Assembly (NCBI RefSeq): GCF_900108515.1
Contig: NZ_FNWW01000004.1
Location: 1 to 64,000 of the forward strand
DNA: 64,000 nt
Direction: 5' to 3'
Origin: Halobacillus karajensis
GTDB taxonomy: Bacteria; Bacillota; Bacilli; Bacillales; Halobacillaceae
Both the position numbers and the translations under genes were made by a program. Below, in pieces: positions 8,647-17,185 of the stretch; position 1 is the first letter of the stretch; each line of letters starts with the position of its first letter. The notes under the pieces were generated by a model. The model saw nothing but the letters and a program-made list of their open reading frames with translations. It made no database searches and was not told the origin of the DNA.

Positions 8647-9814
8647 TCTTCATTTACAAATGTCCCATAAAGGTAAGCATAGAAACAGGGAATTTTCTTG
8701 TCCAAGTTCCATAAGCGGAATTTTACTTTTCATTTAAAAAAGTTCGACTAAGCTGTTGTAAGCGCAAGTGAAGCATTGTAATAATGTGGGCGGAAGGAGG
8801 GGAGGGATATTAACATTTAGAAAAAGACTCAATATAAAAGGAGGGCCCAATAATCAGTTATACCATTTTTATCCAGATTATCGATGAGCTGGTGAAATGA
8901 TTAGACTTAATCTACAATTCCTCAGAGGAAGATAGCAAAGCTCTCCATGAATTTTCTTCATCATAAGGATTGGTTGGTGCCTTCAAATATTTAATGACTT
9001 TTTAAAGTTCTCAAAATCTTCCGGAAACCAGCTTATCCTAAAGATATTATTTTGTGAATCGATCAATGAACAGTGTCGTCTTAGTGTTAGGTTATATAAG
9101 AAGAGCAGTAGCTTTTGCAAGAATAAGATTCAATGCATAAATTAAAAGCACAATTCTATTTCAGCTACTTTAGTTTTTACAGAGTTGGGTTTGGTGTGAA
9201 GATACAATACTTGCAGGATTTTACGGACTCTAAAGCATTTGGATGCTCTCTAGAGGTCGTTACACGCTTGGAGAACAATGGGCACCGGGCCAGGAGAAAA
9301 CCTGGTCTCTGTTATGACTTCGTCTAGTCGTAACCGCGTTCCCCGCGTTTAATTTTGAGTAAAGTGTATCGGTCCTTAATGAAGCTTCCAAACTAAATGT
9401 AGCCTTGCTAGTGTTTATTTATTATCGAAAAGTTGGAAACGTTTAATCTTGAACATATAAGGCTCTGATAGTATTATTCCCATCCTTTAACAATTTTGTG
9501 GTAGTTCTTTTAAACTGCATTTTGAACTACTTCGGAGATGTTTACCAGTCAATTTTATGAGAGACCTCTTTGGTGAATCTAGTCATACAGTATTACTTAT
9601 AGGAAGGCGCCTTATCCCTTTTAAAGATGAGTATGTGTTGATTATATCGTTCATTAAGGACAAGCCATTAACGAGAAATTTAGTTATTTAGGATAGATAA
9701 ATCAGTGGACTGAATTGGCCGAACATCGAAGATAACTTTAGTTATATTGCATTGATACCGTATGACTAACAAGGTTATATTAAAATTGCCAAAAAATTCA
9801 AAAGGAGAAGGTGC
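8647..9814. other. Long stretch without a recognisable gene
   Basis: No frame here has a ribosome binding site, homology or length that convinces. The longest, at 9133-9327, lacks a ribosome binding site and recognisable motifs. The stretch is probably decayed DNA plus the promoter of the small peptide gene at 9815. Confidence 0.5.
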
Positions 9815-9934
9815 ATGAAAAAAGTAATTACAAGTGTTTGTCTTATCTCTATTATTGTTCTAGGAAATGTAACCCCTATCAATATCCAAGCTACAGAAGT
9901 GGAAAAAGAGAATATCTTACCTAACCAACATTGA
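9815..9934 (+). CDS. Putative PapR-like secreted pheromone precursor (39 aa)
   Basis: A strong ribosome binding site (AAAGGAGAAGG, 9800-9810) precedes ATG 9815. The peptide starts MKK, has a hydrophobic core (VITSVCLISIIVLGNV) like a Sec signal, and ends in a short charged tail TEVEKENILPNQH. The last seven residues NILPNQH resemble the PapR heptapeptides of the Bacillus cereus group, known as SDLPFEH and ADLPFEF (same Leu-Pro at positions 3-4 and the same terminal His). The PlcR-like gene ends 46 bases away, convergent, with a terminator between. In B. cereus, papR follows plcR in the same direction, so the orientation differs. By family knowledge the exported precursor would be cut outside and the peptide re-imported by the Opp permease; this is inference here. 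Confidence 0.6.
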   Translation: MKKVITSVCLISIIVLGNVTPINIQATEVEKENILPNQH

Positions 9935-9937
9935 TGG

Positions 9938-9983
9938 AAAACGTGTGGACATTTTTAGGATTAGTAAGTGTCCGCACGTTTTA
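9938..9983. terminator. Bidirectional terminator between peptide gene and regulator
   Basis: AAAACGTGTGGACA (9938-9951) pairs with TGTCCGCACGTTTT (9969-9982), with a T run on the plus side and an A run giving Ts on the minus side. It fits the two converging genes. Confidence 0.75.
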
Positions 9984-10862
9984 TGTTATGTTTATTCTAA
10001 ACTTTTTCATTTGTTTTTTTATTTCATCACGCATATGGAATTGTTCAGTATTTTCAAAAATGCTAACAGCACTAAATATGTATGAGCTTCCAAGTTGTTG
10101 ATTATCTAGGTTTAAATAACTATACCCCACCATATACTTTAATTCACCTAATAAGTAGAGGCTTTCATTGGTTTTACAAGATTCAATACCATCTAGAGAA
10201 TATTCTATTGCTTCCTCGTATCGACCCATTTGTGCCAGGTTTCTAGAAATACTATAGAGAATTCTAACTTCAAATAATTCATCTTTTACTTTTGGCAATG
10301 ATCTTAAATGCTTAAGCACATCTATGTAAGTAATGTAGGCGCTATGATAATCCTTCGTTTCATTTTGAATAATTCCAATACTATTCATTATCTCTAATTC
10401 TCTCTCTTTATGAAATTTTGGGTTATAAGTCATGTTTTTTGCTTTTTCAAGAAGATTCAGAGAAGCAGTTTTATTTCCTTCTAAATAAAACTTGACAATT
10501 CCTAAGTGCCAAAATAAAAATTGTTGACTTTCATTATCACTAAATAAAGGGTTGCGTATCGATGATTGTACTATTTCGTTGACACTTTTATAATCTCTCA
10601 AACGTATAAAATACCTTATTTTCTTTCTTATTTTTTTTACATAATCTATATCTGGGTTATGTGTAACTTCAAAAAAATAATTCATATCAACACCTAATCT
10701 TTGCGCAAGTGGATACAGTGTGACGCTATATGGAAATTCACTTCCCTTTTCAAGTTTGCTAATCTGCGCTTGAGAACATATGCCTTCTGCTAATTCTTTT
10801 TGAGACATATCAGCAGCTAATCTTAGCTCTTTTATAACTTCTCCAATCTCTTTCTTTTTCAT
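9981..10862 (-). CDS. PlcR-like RRNPP family quorum-sensing regulator
   Basis: This 293-residue protein has an N-terminal XRE helix-turn-helix (about residues 7-62: LRLAADMSQKELAEGICSQ..ISKLEKG) and a TPR-like C-terminal region (for example AQMGRYEEAIEYSLDGI). The block order, including FFEVTHNPDID after the HTH and QQFLFWHL near residue 115, closely follows PlcR, the pleiotropic activator that binds PapR. PlcR is 285 residues, so the length fits. ATG 10862 follows a GGAGG. It stands at the edge of the biosynthetic cluster and converges on a candidate pheromone gene, suggesting it senses that peptide and controls the cluster. PlcR itself controls toxins in B. cereus; the target here is inferred from position. 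Confidence 0.8.
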   Translation of the reverse strand: MKKKEIGEVIKELRLAADMSQKELAEGICSQAQISKLEKGSEFPYSVTLYPLAQRLGVDMNYFFEVTHNPDIDYVKKIRKKIRYFIRLRDYKSVNEIVQSSIRNPLFSDNESQQFLFWHLGIVKFYLEGNKTASLNLLEKAKNMTYNPKFHKERELEIMNSIGIIQNETKDYHSAYITYIDVLKHLRSLPKVKDELFEVRILYSISRNLAQMGRYEEAIEYSLDGIESCKTNESLYLLGELKYMVGYSYLNLDNQQLGSSYIFSAVSIFENTEQFHMRDEIKKQMKKFRINIT

Positions 10863-11259
10863 TTAAATACCTCCTAATCACTTTTTGTTTATGAGAACCA
10901 AAAGTCCTTTAGAAAAGTTGTGAAGAGTTTGTTACATCTATTTGCTCGTATAATATTGTAACAGAATATTCCAATTGGAGGTGTTTTTTTTTGTAAAAAT
11001 TATTCAAGTGAATTTAGAGGTGATTTTGTCAATGTACAACTAAAAAGTGCCTTACTCAATATAATAATGGTTATATTCGGTGTTTAAATACGGAACGTTC
11101 ATTTATGCTGATAAACATAATTAATAGTTTATGGTGAAGGAGGTTATTTTAGATTTCTAACTTACTGATGAACAAAATAATAAGAACATATTTTTGTTTA
11201 CCAGTAAATGTGAAGTATGAAATCAAATATCTACTAAGTTAATGAAGGAGGACAGTAAT
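10863..11259. promoter_or_regulatory. Divergent control region between regulator and cluster
   Basis: These 397 bases separate the regulator and the first cluster gene. A TATAAT lies at about 10950, and a 16-base palindrome with PlcR-box ends at 11104-11119. An AAGGAGG at 11136-11142 is not followed by a good start codon. A 24-codon frame (11168-11242) that ends on the first cluster gene has no ribosome binding site close enough. Confidence 0.45.
11104..11119. promoter_or_regulatory. Candidate PlcR-type box (TATG-N8-CATA)
   Basis: TATGCTGATAAACATA is a 16-base dyad inside TTATG....CATAA. The known PlcR box is TATGNAN4TNCATA. The outer half-sites and the spacing match; the inner A and T do not. 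It is 140 bases before the first cluster gene. I found no second exact copy in the cluster; a one-off variant, TATGGTATTCAGTATA, lies near 16973-16988 ahead of the AlkZ-like gene. Confidence 0.4.
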
Positions 11260-12117
11260 TTGCAAAAATTAGCCCCAGAAAAAAATAAGATTAATATACC
11301 TCCCGAGCTTAGAATTTCTCGTGAGTATAAACCAGAAAACACAATCGTAAATGTTAAAGGGAACCAAATTGGAAATGGTGCTCCCCACTTTGTTATAGGC
11401 CCGTGTGCAGTTGAAAGTTACGAACAAATGAAATCCATTGGTGAGAAGATTTCAGACACTGGTTTAACACTTTTACGAGGAGGAGCGTATAAACCTCGAA
11501 CTTCCCCTTATGATTTTCAAGGAATGGGTGTTGAGGGGCTTAAAGTACTAAAATCTATTGGAATGGAGTATAACCTAGGTGTAATAAGTGAAATTTTAAG
11601 CATTAATCATTTAGACGAAGCACTTGATTGTATAGATGTTATTCAAATAGGTGCTAGGAACATGCACAATTTCGAATTGTTAAAAGCTATTGGACAATTA
11701 AGTAAGCCAGTTCTTTTAAAACGGGGATTAAGTGCAACAATTAAAGAGTTTAAATACGCTGCTGAATACATTTTATCTGAAGGAAACGAAAATGTTATTT
11801 TGTGTGAAAGAGGTATAAGGACTTACGAACCAGCAACACGTAATACTCTTGATATTTCTGCAGTACCAATATTAAAAAAGGACACTCACTTACCAGTTAT
11901 GGTAGATATAACTCATTCAACTGGTAGGAAAGATATTATTACTTCTGTGGCTAAAGCAGCCATAGCCGTTGGGGCAGATGGAATTATGGCTGAAGTACAT
12001 CCAGATCCATTAAATGCTCTATCAGATTCAAAACAGCAAATGGACTTTAATCAATTGGATGAATTCATGATTGATATGTTGGAATTTGTCAATGCAGTAA
12101 AACATTTAAAAAATTAA
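11260..12117 (+). CDS. 3-deoxy-7-phosphoheptulonate (DAHP) synthase, AroA-beta type
   Basis: It condenses phosphoenolpyruvate and erythrose-4-phosphate, the first step toward chorismate. Visible family motifs are GPCAVES (about residue 47), [47 protein letters not shown] and DITHSTGRK. At 285 residues it is the catalytic core only, without the fused chorismate mutase domain that makes some Bacillus enzymes feedback-sensitive. TTG 11260 is preferred because GGAGGA ends 8 bases before it; an upstream in-frame ATG (11242) overlaps that site. As the first gene of the cluster it most likely raises chorismate supply for the TrpE/TrpG-like pair at 25.5-27.5 kb. Confidence 0.9.
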   Translation: MQKLAPEKNKINIPPELRISREYKPENTIVNVKGNQIGNGAPHFVIGPCAVESYEQMKSIGEKISDTGLTLLRGGAYKPRTSPYDFQGMGVEGLKVLKSIGMEYNLGVISEILSINHLDEALDCIDVIQIGARNMHNFELLKAIGQLSKPVLLKRGLSATIKEFKYAAEYILSEGNENVILCERGIRTYEPATRNTLDISAVPILKKDTHLPVMVDITHSTGRKDIITSVAKAAIAVGADGIMAEVHPDPLNALSDSKQQMDFNQLDEFMIDMLEFVNAVKHLKN

Positions 12118-12266
12118 TGTTCTACGAACTGGCTATGTTGGAGAACTTTTTTGAGTAGAGGTGACTTTAATGCTTGCATAGATCGTGCATACATAGTATC
12201 AAATGGACTTTAATTAAGCAGATACTTTTGGAATTAAACGTAATTAGGCAGTTCAAGAGGTATTAG

Positions 12267-13241
12267 ATGGCGTATAAAGTACTAGTAAGTGACCCTGTTA
12301 ACCAAGAAGGGTTAGCGCCTTTGTTGGGCGAACAAGGTGTAACCGTTGATCTTATGAAAGATATAGAGGGGTATGGCATTGAGGATGTCATCCAAGAATA
12401 TGACGCTCTTATCGTACGTAGTGAAACCAAGGTTACTCGTAATCTCTTAGCTTCTGCAAAGCAATTAAAGGTAGTTGGTCGTGCAGGAGTTGGCGTGGAT
12501 AATATAGATCTAGATGCAGCTACAGAGTACGGAGTCCTCGTCATCAACGCACCTGATGGAAATACGATTTCTACAGCAGAGCATACATTTGCTATGATGT
12601 CTTCTCTTGCTCGTCACATCCCACAAGCTCATCAGTCAATTTTGAATGGAAAATGGGAACGTAAGTACTTTAAGGGTATCGAATTAAACAAAAAGACTTT
12701 AGGCATAATTGGTATGGGTAAAATTGGAACAGAAGTTGCTAGGCGAGCAAATGCTGCCAAAATGGAAATCGTGGCATATGACCCATTTCTTACTAAAGAA
12801 GATGCTCAGAGATTTGATGTTATGCTATGCTCCCTTGATAGTTTATATGAACAAAGTGACTTTATTACTGTGCACACGCCGCTAAACAAAGACACAAAAC
12901 ATATGATTAGCGATAGAGCATTTGAAAAAATGAAGAATGGTGTAAGGATACTGAATTGTGCTCGTGGTGGAATTATAAAAGAGGATGCCCTATTAAATGC
13001 TATTAAAAATGGAAAAGTGGCAGGGGCAGCTTTAGATGTGTTCGAAGATGAGCCGGCAACAGGACATCCATTACTTGATTTTACAGAAGTTATTGCTACC
13101 CCACATTTAGGTGCCTCTACTAAAGAAGCCCAAACGATAGTAGCTCATAATGTAAGCTCAGAGATCCTTGAGATTTTAAGTGGAAAACCATATAAAAATG
13201 CAGTGAATAAACTACCTGTTTCATTGAAGGTTGGGTCGTGA
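12267..13241 (+). CDS. D-3-phosphoglycerate dehydrogenase-like protein without regulatory domains
   Basis: SerA oxidises 3-phosphoglycerate to phosphohydroxypyruvate, the entry to serine. The 324-residue protein has the full catalytic part: VRSETKV, VVGRAGVGVDNID, the NAD-binding GIIGMGKIGTEVA, NCARGGIIKEDAL with the catalytic Arg, and the His in TPHLGASTKEAQ. It stops after about 320 residues, while Bacillus SerA is about 525 with an added ASB and ACT domain that bind serine. It may therefore escape serine inhibition (inference). ATG 12267 has a modest AGAGGT site. The next enzymes of serine synthesis are not in the cluster. Another 2-hydroxyacid substrate cannot be excluded. Confidence 0.85.
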   Translation: MAYKVLVSDPVNQEGLAPLLGEQGVTVDLMKDIEGYGIEDVIQEYDALIVRSETKVTRNLLASAKQLKVVGRAGVGVDNIDLDAATEYGVLVINAPDGNTISTAEHTFAMMSSLARHIPQAHQSILNGKWERKYFKGIELNKKTLGIIGMGKIGTEVARRANAAKMEIVAYDPFLTKEDAQRFDVMLCSLDSLYEQSDFITVHTPLNKDTKHMISDRAFEKMKNGVRILNCARGGIIKEDALLNAIKNGKVAGAALDVFEDEPATGHPLLDFTEVIATPHLGASTKEAQTIVAHNVSSEILEILSGKPYKNAVNKLPVSLKVGS

Positions 13242-13428
13242 TATAAGCAAACACAATAGTATGAAGTGAGTGTATTATTTCCTCTTGACTTATATCTAAT
13301 ATTTCTAGCTAACCCTTTCTTTCTAACTCTTTATCCTTGGCGACCATGGTAGATTCCAATGATATGATTATATTTCCTAAATTTAAAATTTTGGTAATTC
13401 CATTTTTGAAACTAGGAGGAGAGGGATC

Positions 13429-14487
13429 GTGATACATACATTAGCCGATATACCTCTAAGTGCTGAATCAAAAGCTCTAGTAGCTCAAGGATATTTTACG
13501 GGCGCTTCCCTAGAGGTTTCCACAGTAATAAAACTGAATAACTATGAACCTTTTAATCAGAATGTATTTCGAGAGCTAGTGATTGCTGGTTGGGGTGAGA
13601 AGCTCGGAAAATATATTGAAGTATTTGAGAACAGGGATGCAAAAAACTTTGAAGCTTTGCTTACAGTACAAGAAGCAGTTAGATCTGGTCATGCTCTTTT
13701 CGCAATATGCAACATAAGAACAGATGGGAGACAATGTTGCTTCCTATCGATCCATCATGCTCTTGCCGATGAGCATACACTCAATATATTCAGCTGTTTA
13801 TTTCAGTTGGCACACGAAGGAATGATGGAGTTAGCGCTGCATGATATAAACCAGGGGCGACAGGCTTATTTTAATTACGTAGAACGCCAGCACTCAATTT
13901 CGAAAAAGAATGTATATAAGAAGGAAATACGAAATAATCAATTGAAGCCTGTGCGATTGTCTAAGAATGGAGCTCTTGCATGGAACTCAAAAGTAAAGCG
14001 GGTAGCTCTTAGTAGAATAATACCAATTATAGATATCGATATTACCACAGTCGTTGATTTTTTGAGTATAAGAGGCGTGATATCAGAGGGAAATACAGCA
14101 TGTTTGTCAAAAAATTGTCGTTTACCAAGCGAGTCAGTAGCTATAGGCATGATGACTAGTCTCAATGCATTATCTATTGAGGCGATGACGAGGGAGACCT
14201 CTCACAATCTTACAAGTTTGGAGGCGCTAGCAAAGCATAACCTAGACGCCCGTATTGAACTAGAGTGTTGTCGCAAGTCGGAGTTGTTCATTAATGGTGC
14301 AACACCACGTTCAATACCTGCGTCGCAAGTAATAAACACTGTATTTCCAGTTGGTATGGATCTGAGGAGAGTGAGTCCATCGGAGTTCCGACTCGAGTTT
14401 GAGGGCAGTTTTTGTGATGAAACAGCAGTGAATGACTTACTTACTGAACTTGCTAATTTTCTATCGAATAAAAAGGCGTACAATTAA
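13429..14487 (+). CDS. Stand-alone condensation-domain-like acyltransferase
   Basis: The 352-residue protein carries an HHALADE motif (His109-His110), matching the HHxxxD(G) active site of NRPS condensation domains and related CoA-dependent acyltransferases, with Glu in place of the usual Gly. The end (FRLEFEGSFCDETAVNDLLTEL) has the form of a condensation-domain C-lobe. It is about 100 residues shorter than a normal C domain. It starts at GTG 13429 behind AGGAGGAGAGGG. It probably forms an amide or ester between carrier-bound pieces in this cluster; partner and substrate are unknown. Confidence 0.7.
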   Translation: MIHTLADIPLSAESKALVAQGYFTGASLEVSTVIKLNNYEPFNQNVFRELVIAGWGEKLGKYIEVFENRDAKNFEALLTVQEAVRSGHALFAICNIRTDGRQCCFLSIHHALADEHTLNIFSCLFQLAHEGMMELALHDINQGRQAYFNYVERQHSISKKNVYKKEIRNNQLKPVRLSKNGALAWNSKVKRVALSRIIPIIDIDITTVVDFLSIRGVISEGNTACLSKNCRLPSESVAIGMMTSLNALSIEAMTRETSHNLTSLEALAKHNLDARIELECCRKSELFINGATPRSIPASQVINTVFPVGMDLRRVSPSEFRLEFEGSFCDETAVNDLLTELANFLSNKKAYN

Positions 14488-14571
14488 TAGAACCTATTAA
14501 AATTATTCTATTACTCTAATTTAGATTTTGCATTTTAGGCATGTTAGTTAAAAAAATTTAAGGAGAATGAT

Positions 14572-15561
14572 ATGGGAGGAAGAATTGATTTAGAAGAGAA
14601 AACACTTGCTGAGCAAATCGATTGGATTACTACTATTTTTAGTGACGTTCTTGATATAAAAGAGGTAAATTCAAATGACAATTTTTTCGAGCTAGGTGGA
14701 GATTCCTATGATGCTATACGAGTAATGTCACGTCTTGGTAGCGAACTTCATATTGTTGCCATATTTGAGAACCCAACGGCTGAAAAACTTGCTAGGTACA
14801 TCCTAGAATATGCTACTACTAAGCGTGAAGCAAGGCTAATTCCCCTACACGAAGAGTCTTCAGCTGATGGAACTATAGCGGTTATCGGCGTCCCTTTCGG
14901 CGGGGGAGATCCAACTGCATATAGAGATGTTTTCCGCGGGAATGAGAACGTTCAAGTTTTTGGCGTGGACTTTGGAGACCTAGAAGTGAAGAACTCAACA
15001 GAATTCTCTTCAATGATTAAAACATTACTAATAGAAATTGAAAAGATAAATGTAGATCAACTTATTGTATATGGGCATTGTGCCGGATCAGCAACAGCAG
15101 CTTGTATTGCTAAGGCTATAACAAATAAAGTCAGTTCTCTTTCCTTAGTTGTCGCGGCTTCTCAACCAATAGATAACCCTGACGCATCAGTGCGTCAAGC
15201 CGAAATCACCTCAGATTATGATTGGAGCGAATACCTCCGATCTTTAGGCGCATTCAATGGGTTATCTGACGAGGACGTCGAAGGTATGTTATCTAAAGGC
15301 AGGAGGGACCACCAAATAGCTTCCGAGGCATATCGAGAGCTGATAAACAATCAATGGAGAGAAATACCGTCACTAGTAATATTAGGTGATGAAGATCCAG
15401 CTACACCTTCCTCAAGTTCTGCAGTCAATAAGTGGCGTGATTTTATAGATGTCTCTGAGACAGCGACTATATCTGGAGGTGGACACTACTTCATACGTAC
15501 TCATACTGAAGAAGTCTCAAATATCGTTCTAAAATTTGCACTACAAAACAAGAAGGAGTGA
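14572..15561 (+). CDS. Carrier protein-thioesterase didomain with a Cys nucleophile
   Basis: Residues 10-80 are a peptidyl carrier domain with the phosphopantetheine Ser in FFELGGDSYDA (Ser45). Residues 100-325 are an alpha/beta-hydrolase thioesterase, with the oxyanion part VPFGGG, the nucleophile elbow GHCAGS (Cys170 in place of Ser), the acidic residue in LGDEDPA and the catalytic His in GGGHYFI. It is the only thioesterase in the cluster, so it should release the product. Cys-type thioesterases are known for strained products, such as the beta-lactone-forming ObiF of obafluorin. An AAGGAGA site lies 5 bases before ATG 14572. The separation of T-TE from the main NRPS gene is unusual. Confidence 0.85.
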   Translation: MGGRIDLEEKTLAEQIDWITTIFSDVLDIKEVNSNDNFFELGGDSYDAIRVMSRLGSELHIVAIFENPTAEKLARYILEYATTKREARLIPLHEESSADGTIAVIGVPFGGGDPTAYRDVFRGNENVQVFGVDFGDLEVKNSTEFSSMIKTLLIEIEKINVDQLIVYGHCAGSATAACIAKAITNKVSSLSLVVAASQPIDNPDASVRQAEITSDYDWSEYLRSLGAFNGLSDEDVEGMLSKGRRDHQIASEAYRELINNQWREIPSLVILGDEDPATPSSSSAVNKWRDFIDVSETATISGGGHYFIRTHTEEVSNIVLKFALQNKKE

Positions 15562-15571
15562 ATTTATTATA

Positions 15572-16939
15572 ATGATTAATATTGGATTAAAAGAAGGCCA
15601 AGATTACCTGCAACAGAAGGGGATGAAAGATCTAGATACACATGACCCAGAACTTGCAAGAATATTAGACGCCGAAGTAGGCCGTCAACATCGAACACTC
15701 TCTCTAGTGGCTTCATGTTGTGCTGTTACTCCTCGGGCTTTAGCAGCATCAGCATCAGCATTAGTTAATGTTACAGCAGAAGGAACACCAGGTAGAAGGT
15801 ATCACGCTGGTTGCGAGAATGTTGATCTGGCTGAGTCCCTTGCAATTCAAAGAGCATGTGAACTTTTCGATGCCCAGTATGCTGGCGTTCAGCCTCATTC
15901 AGCGTCGAGTGCTAACTACCAAGTACTTTCAGCTTTACTTAAGTCTGGGGATACAATTCTAGGAATGAATCTTGATCACGGTGGACACCTGACACACGGA
16001 AGCCCTGTTACTTTTTCAGGAAGTTACTACAATGCAATTGGATATAGTACTACGTCTGAAGGAGTTATTGATTATGACCAAGTTGATAAACTAGCCCAAA
16101 AACACCGCCCACGTATGATTATTTGTGGTGCAACTGCGTACTCAAGAGTTGTCGATTTTGTTAAATTTCGTGAAATTGCTGATAAGATAGGAGCAATTTT
16201 GCTTGCTGATATCTCACATATTGCTGGGCTTGTTGCAACTAAAAGACACCAAAGTCCAGTTAACGTTGCACACGTAACTACCACATGTACCCATAAACAA
16301 TTAGCTGGACCGAGAGGGGGATTAATTTTATCAGGAAAAGATGCTAACGAAAAAGTTCCAGGAATGGATATAACTTTTAGTAAAGCCCTCCAAAAGGCAG
16401 TGTTCCCATGGATGCAGGGAGCTCCCGCGGTAAATGCAATTGCATCCAAGGCGGCTGCTTTTGGCTATGCAATGTCACCCAATTTTGACGCTTATATAGA
16501 GCGGATTCGGACTACAGCTGATGCTATAGCAAGTGCTTTTCAAGCAAAGGGGTACGATGTTATTGGAGGACACACTGAAAATCACACAATTCTTATTCGA
16601 TTAGACGATAACATTACTGGTGCTATGGCTGAGGAGGCACTAGAACAATGTTCAATTATCGTTAATAAGAATCGTGTTCCTGGTGAGACAAGGTCTTCAT
16701 TTGTAACTAGCGGACTACGAATTGGTAGCGGTTCACTTGCACAAAGGTACGTTGACCAGGAAGGTTGCTATAAAATAGTGGAAATAATTTGTGAGGTATT
16801 AGATAAAGTTACCCCTATTGATGATAGAAAGTTTAAATTAGATGAATTGGTAAAGGAAAATTGTCGTAAGAAGGTCGAAGCGTTGTGTTCAAGTTATCCT
16901 CTTATTGATTACACGGAACAACAGGATCAGAATATGTAA
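15572..16939 (+). CDS. Serine hydroxymethyltransferase-like enzyme with altered active site
   Basis: SHMT moves a one-carbon unit between serine and glycine through PLP and tetrahydrofolate. This 455-residue protein is clearly of the family: VQPHSASSAN, LGMNLDHGGHLTHGSPV, the PLP lysine in THKQLAGPRGG (Lys242) and VTSGLRIG. The most conserved stretch, normally AEGYPGKRYYGGCE, reads AEGTPGRRYHAGCE, so both active-site Tyr (Tyr55 and Tyr65 of E. coli GlyA) are Thr72 and His78 and a Gly is Ala79. That suggests a different substrate. The JBIR-34 enzyme FmoH is a known SHMT relative that makes 2-methylserine for a 4-methyloxazoline, and a Cy module is present here too. ATG 15572 follows GGAG; the gene starts 11 bases after the T-TE stop. 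Confidence 0.85.
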   Translation: MINIGLKEGQDYLQQKGMKDLDTHDPELARILDAEVGRQHRTLSLVASCCAVTPRALAASASALVNVTAEGTPGRRYHAGCENVDLAESLAIQRACELFDAQYAGVQPHSASSANYQVLSALLKSGDTILGMNLDHGGHLTHGSPVTFSGSYYNAIGYSTTSEGVIDYDQVDKLAQKHRPRMIICGATAYSRVVDFVKFREIADKIGAILLADISHIAGLVATKRHQSPVNVAHVTTTCTHKQLAGPRGGLILSGKDANEKVPGMDITFSKALQKAVFPWMQGAPAVNAIASKAAAFGYAMSPNFDAYIERIRTTADAIASAFQAKGYDVIGGHTENHTILIRLDDNITGAMAEEALEQCSIIVNKNRVPGETRSSFVTSGLRIGSGSLAQRYVDQEGCYKIVEIICEVLDKVTPIDDRKFKLDELVKENCRKKVEALCSSYPLIDYTEQQDQNM

Positions 16940-17131
16940 TTTGAAAGTAGGTTGTAGCAAAAGACTTACCTTATGGTATTCAGTATATAACAACCTTCCA
17001 TTTATTGTTATTTTTTACTAAAAATTCAAGCGGAAAGGTGCGAAATTTCCTCTTTTATGGATAAGAGGTATTCTACTTACAATTAATTGTAAGGTTATAG
17101 CAGAGTAGAGAGTTTATTTGGAGGTTAAAGT
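16940..17131. other. Intergenic stretch within the cluster
   Basis: AGGTTGT and ACAACCT can pair over a long loop near 16950-17000. A near match to the PlcR half-sites (TATGGTATTCAGTATA) also lies here. No gene. It may be an internal promoter or an attenuator for the AlkZ-like gene. Confidence 0.35.
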
Positions 17132-17185
17132 ATGATGTCAAAACTAAATCAATTTTTCTACCTAAGTATAAAGGTGGGTAAATAG
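17132..17185 (+). CDS. Possible 17-codon leader peptide before the AlkZ-like gene
   Basis: A clean TTTGGAGG site lies 7 bases before ATG 17132. The frame MMSKLNQFFYLSIKVGK ends with TAG at 17183-17185, whose last base is the first base of the GTG start of the next gene. The arrangement fits a translationally coupled leader. No runs of one amino acid point to attenuation. It could be chance. Confidence 0.35.
   Translation: MMSKLNQFFYLSIKVGK

Noticed and set aside
8372-8737. Open frame of 121 codons on the plus strand
   Set aside because: It runs through the decayed Old Yellow Enzyme gene in a mixture of frames, has no ribosome binding site and crosses the terminator at 8613.
9133-9327. Open frame of 64 codons in the empty stretch before the pheromone gene
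   Set aside because: No ribosome binding site, no motif, and composition as in non-coding DNA.
10981-11043. Possible 20-codon leader peptide upstream of the DAHP synthase gene
   Set aside because: The GTG start overlaps its own GGAGG and the frame begins with a T9 run; no control codons or pairing pattern.
11168-11242. 24-codon frame ending on the first cluster gene
   Set aside because: The nearest AAGGAGG is 25 bases upstream of the ATG, too far, and the peptide has no signal-like or attenuator-like feature.
16945-17000. Possible riboswitch or T-box ahead of the AlkZ-like gene
   Set aside because: Only one long-range 7-bp pairing and no conserved riboswitch core.
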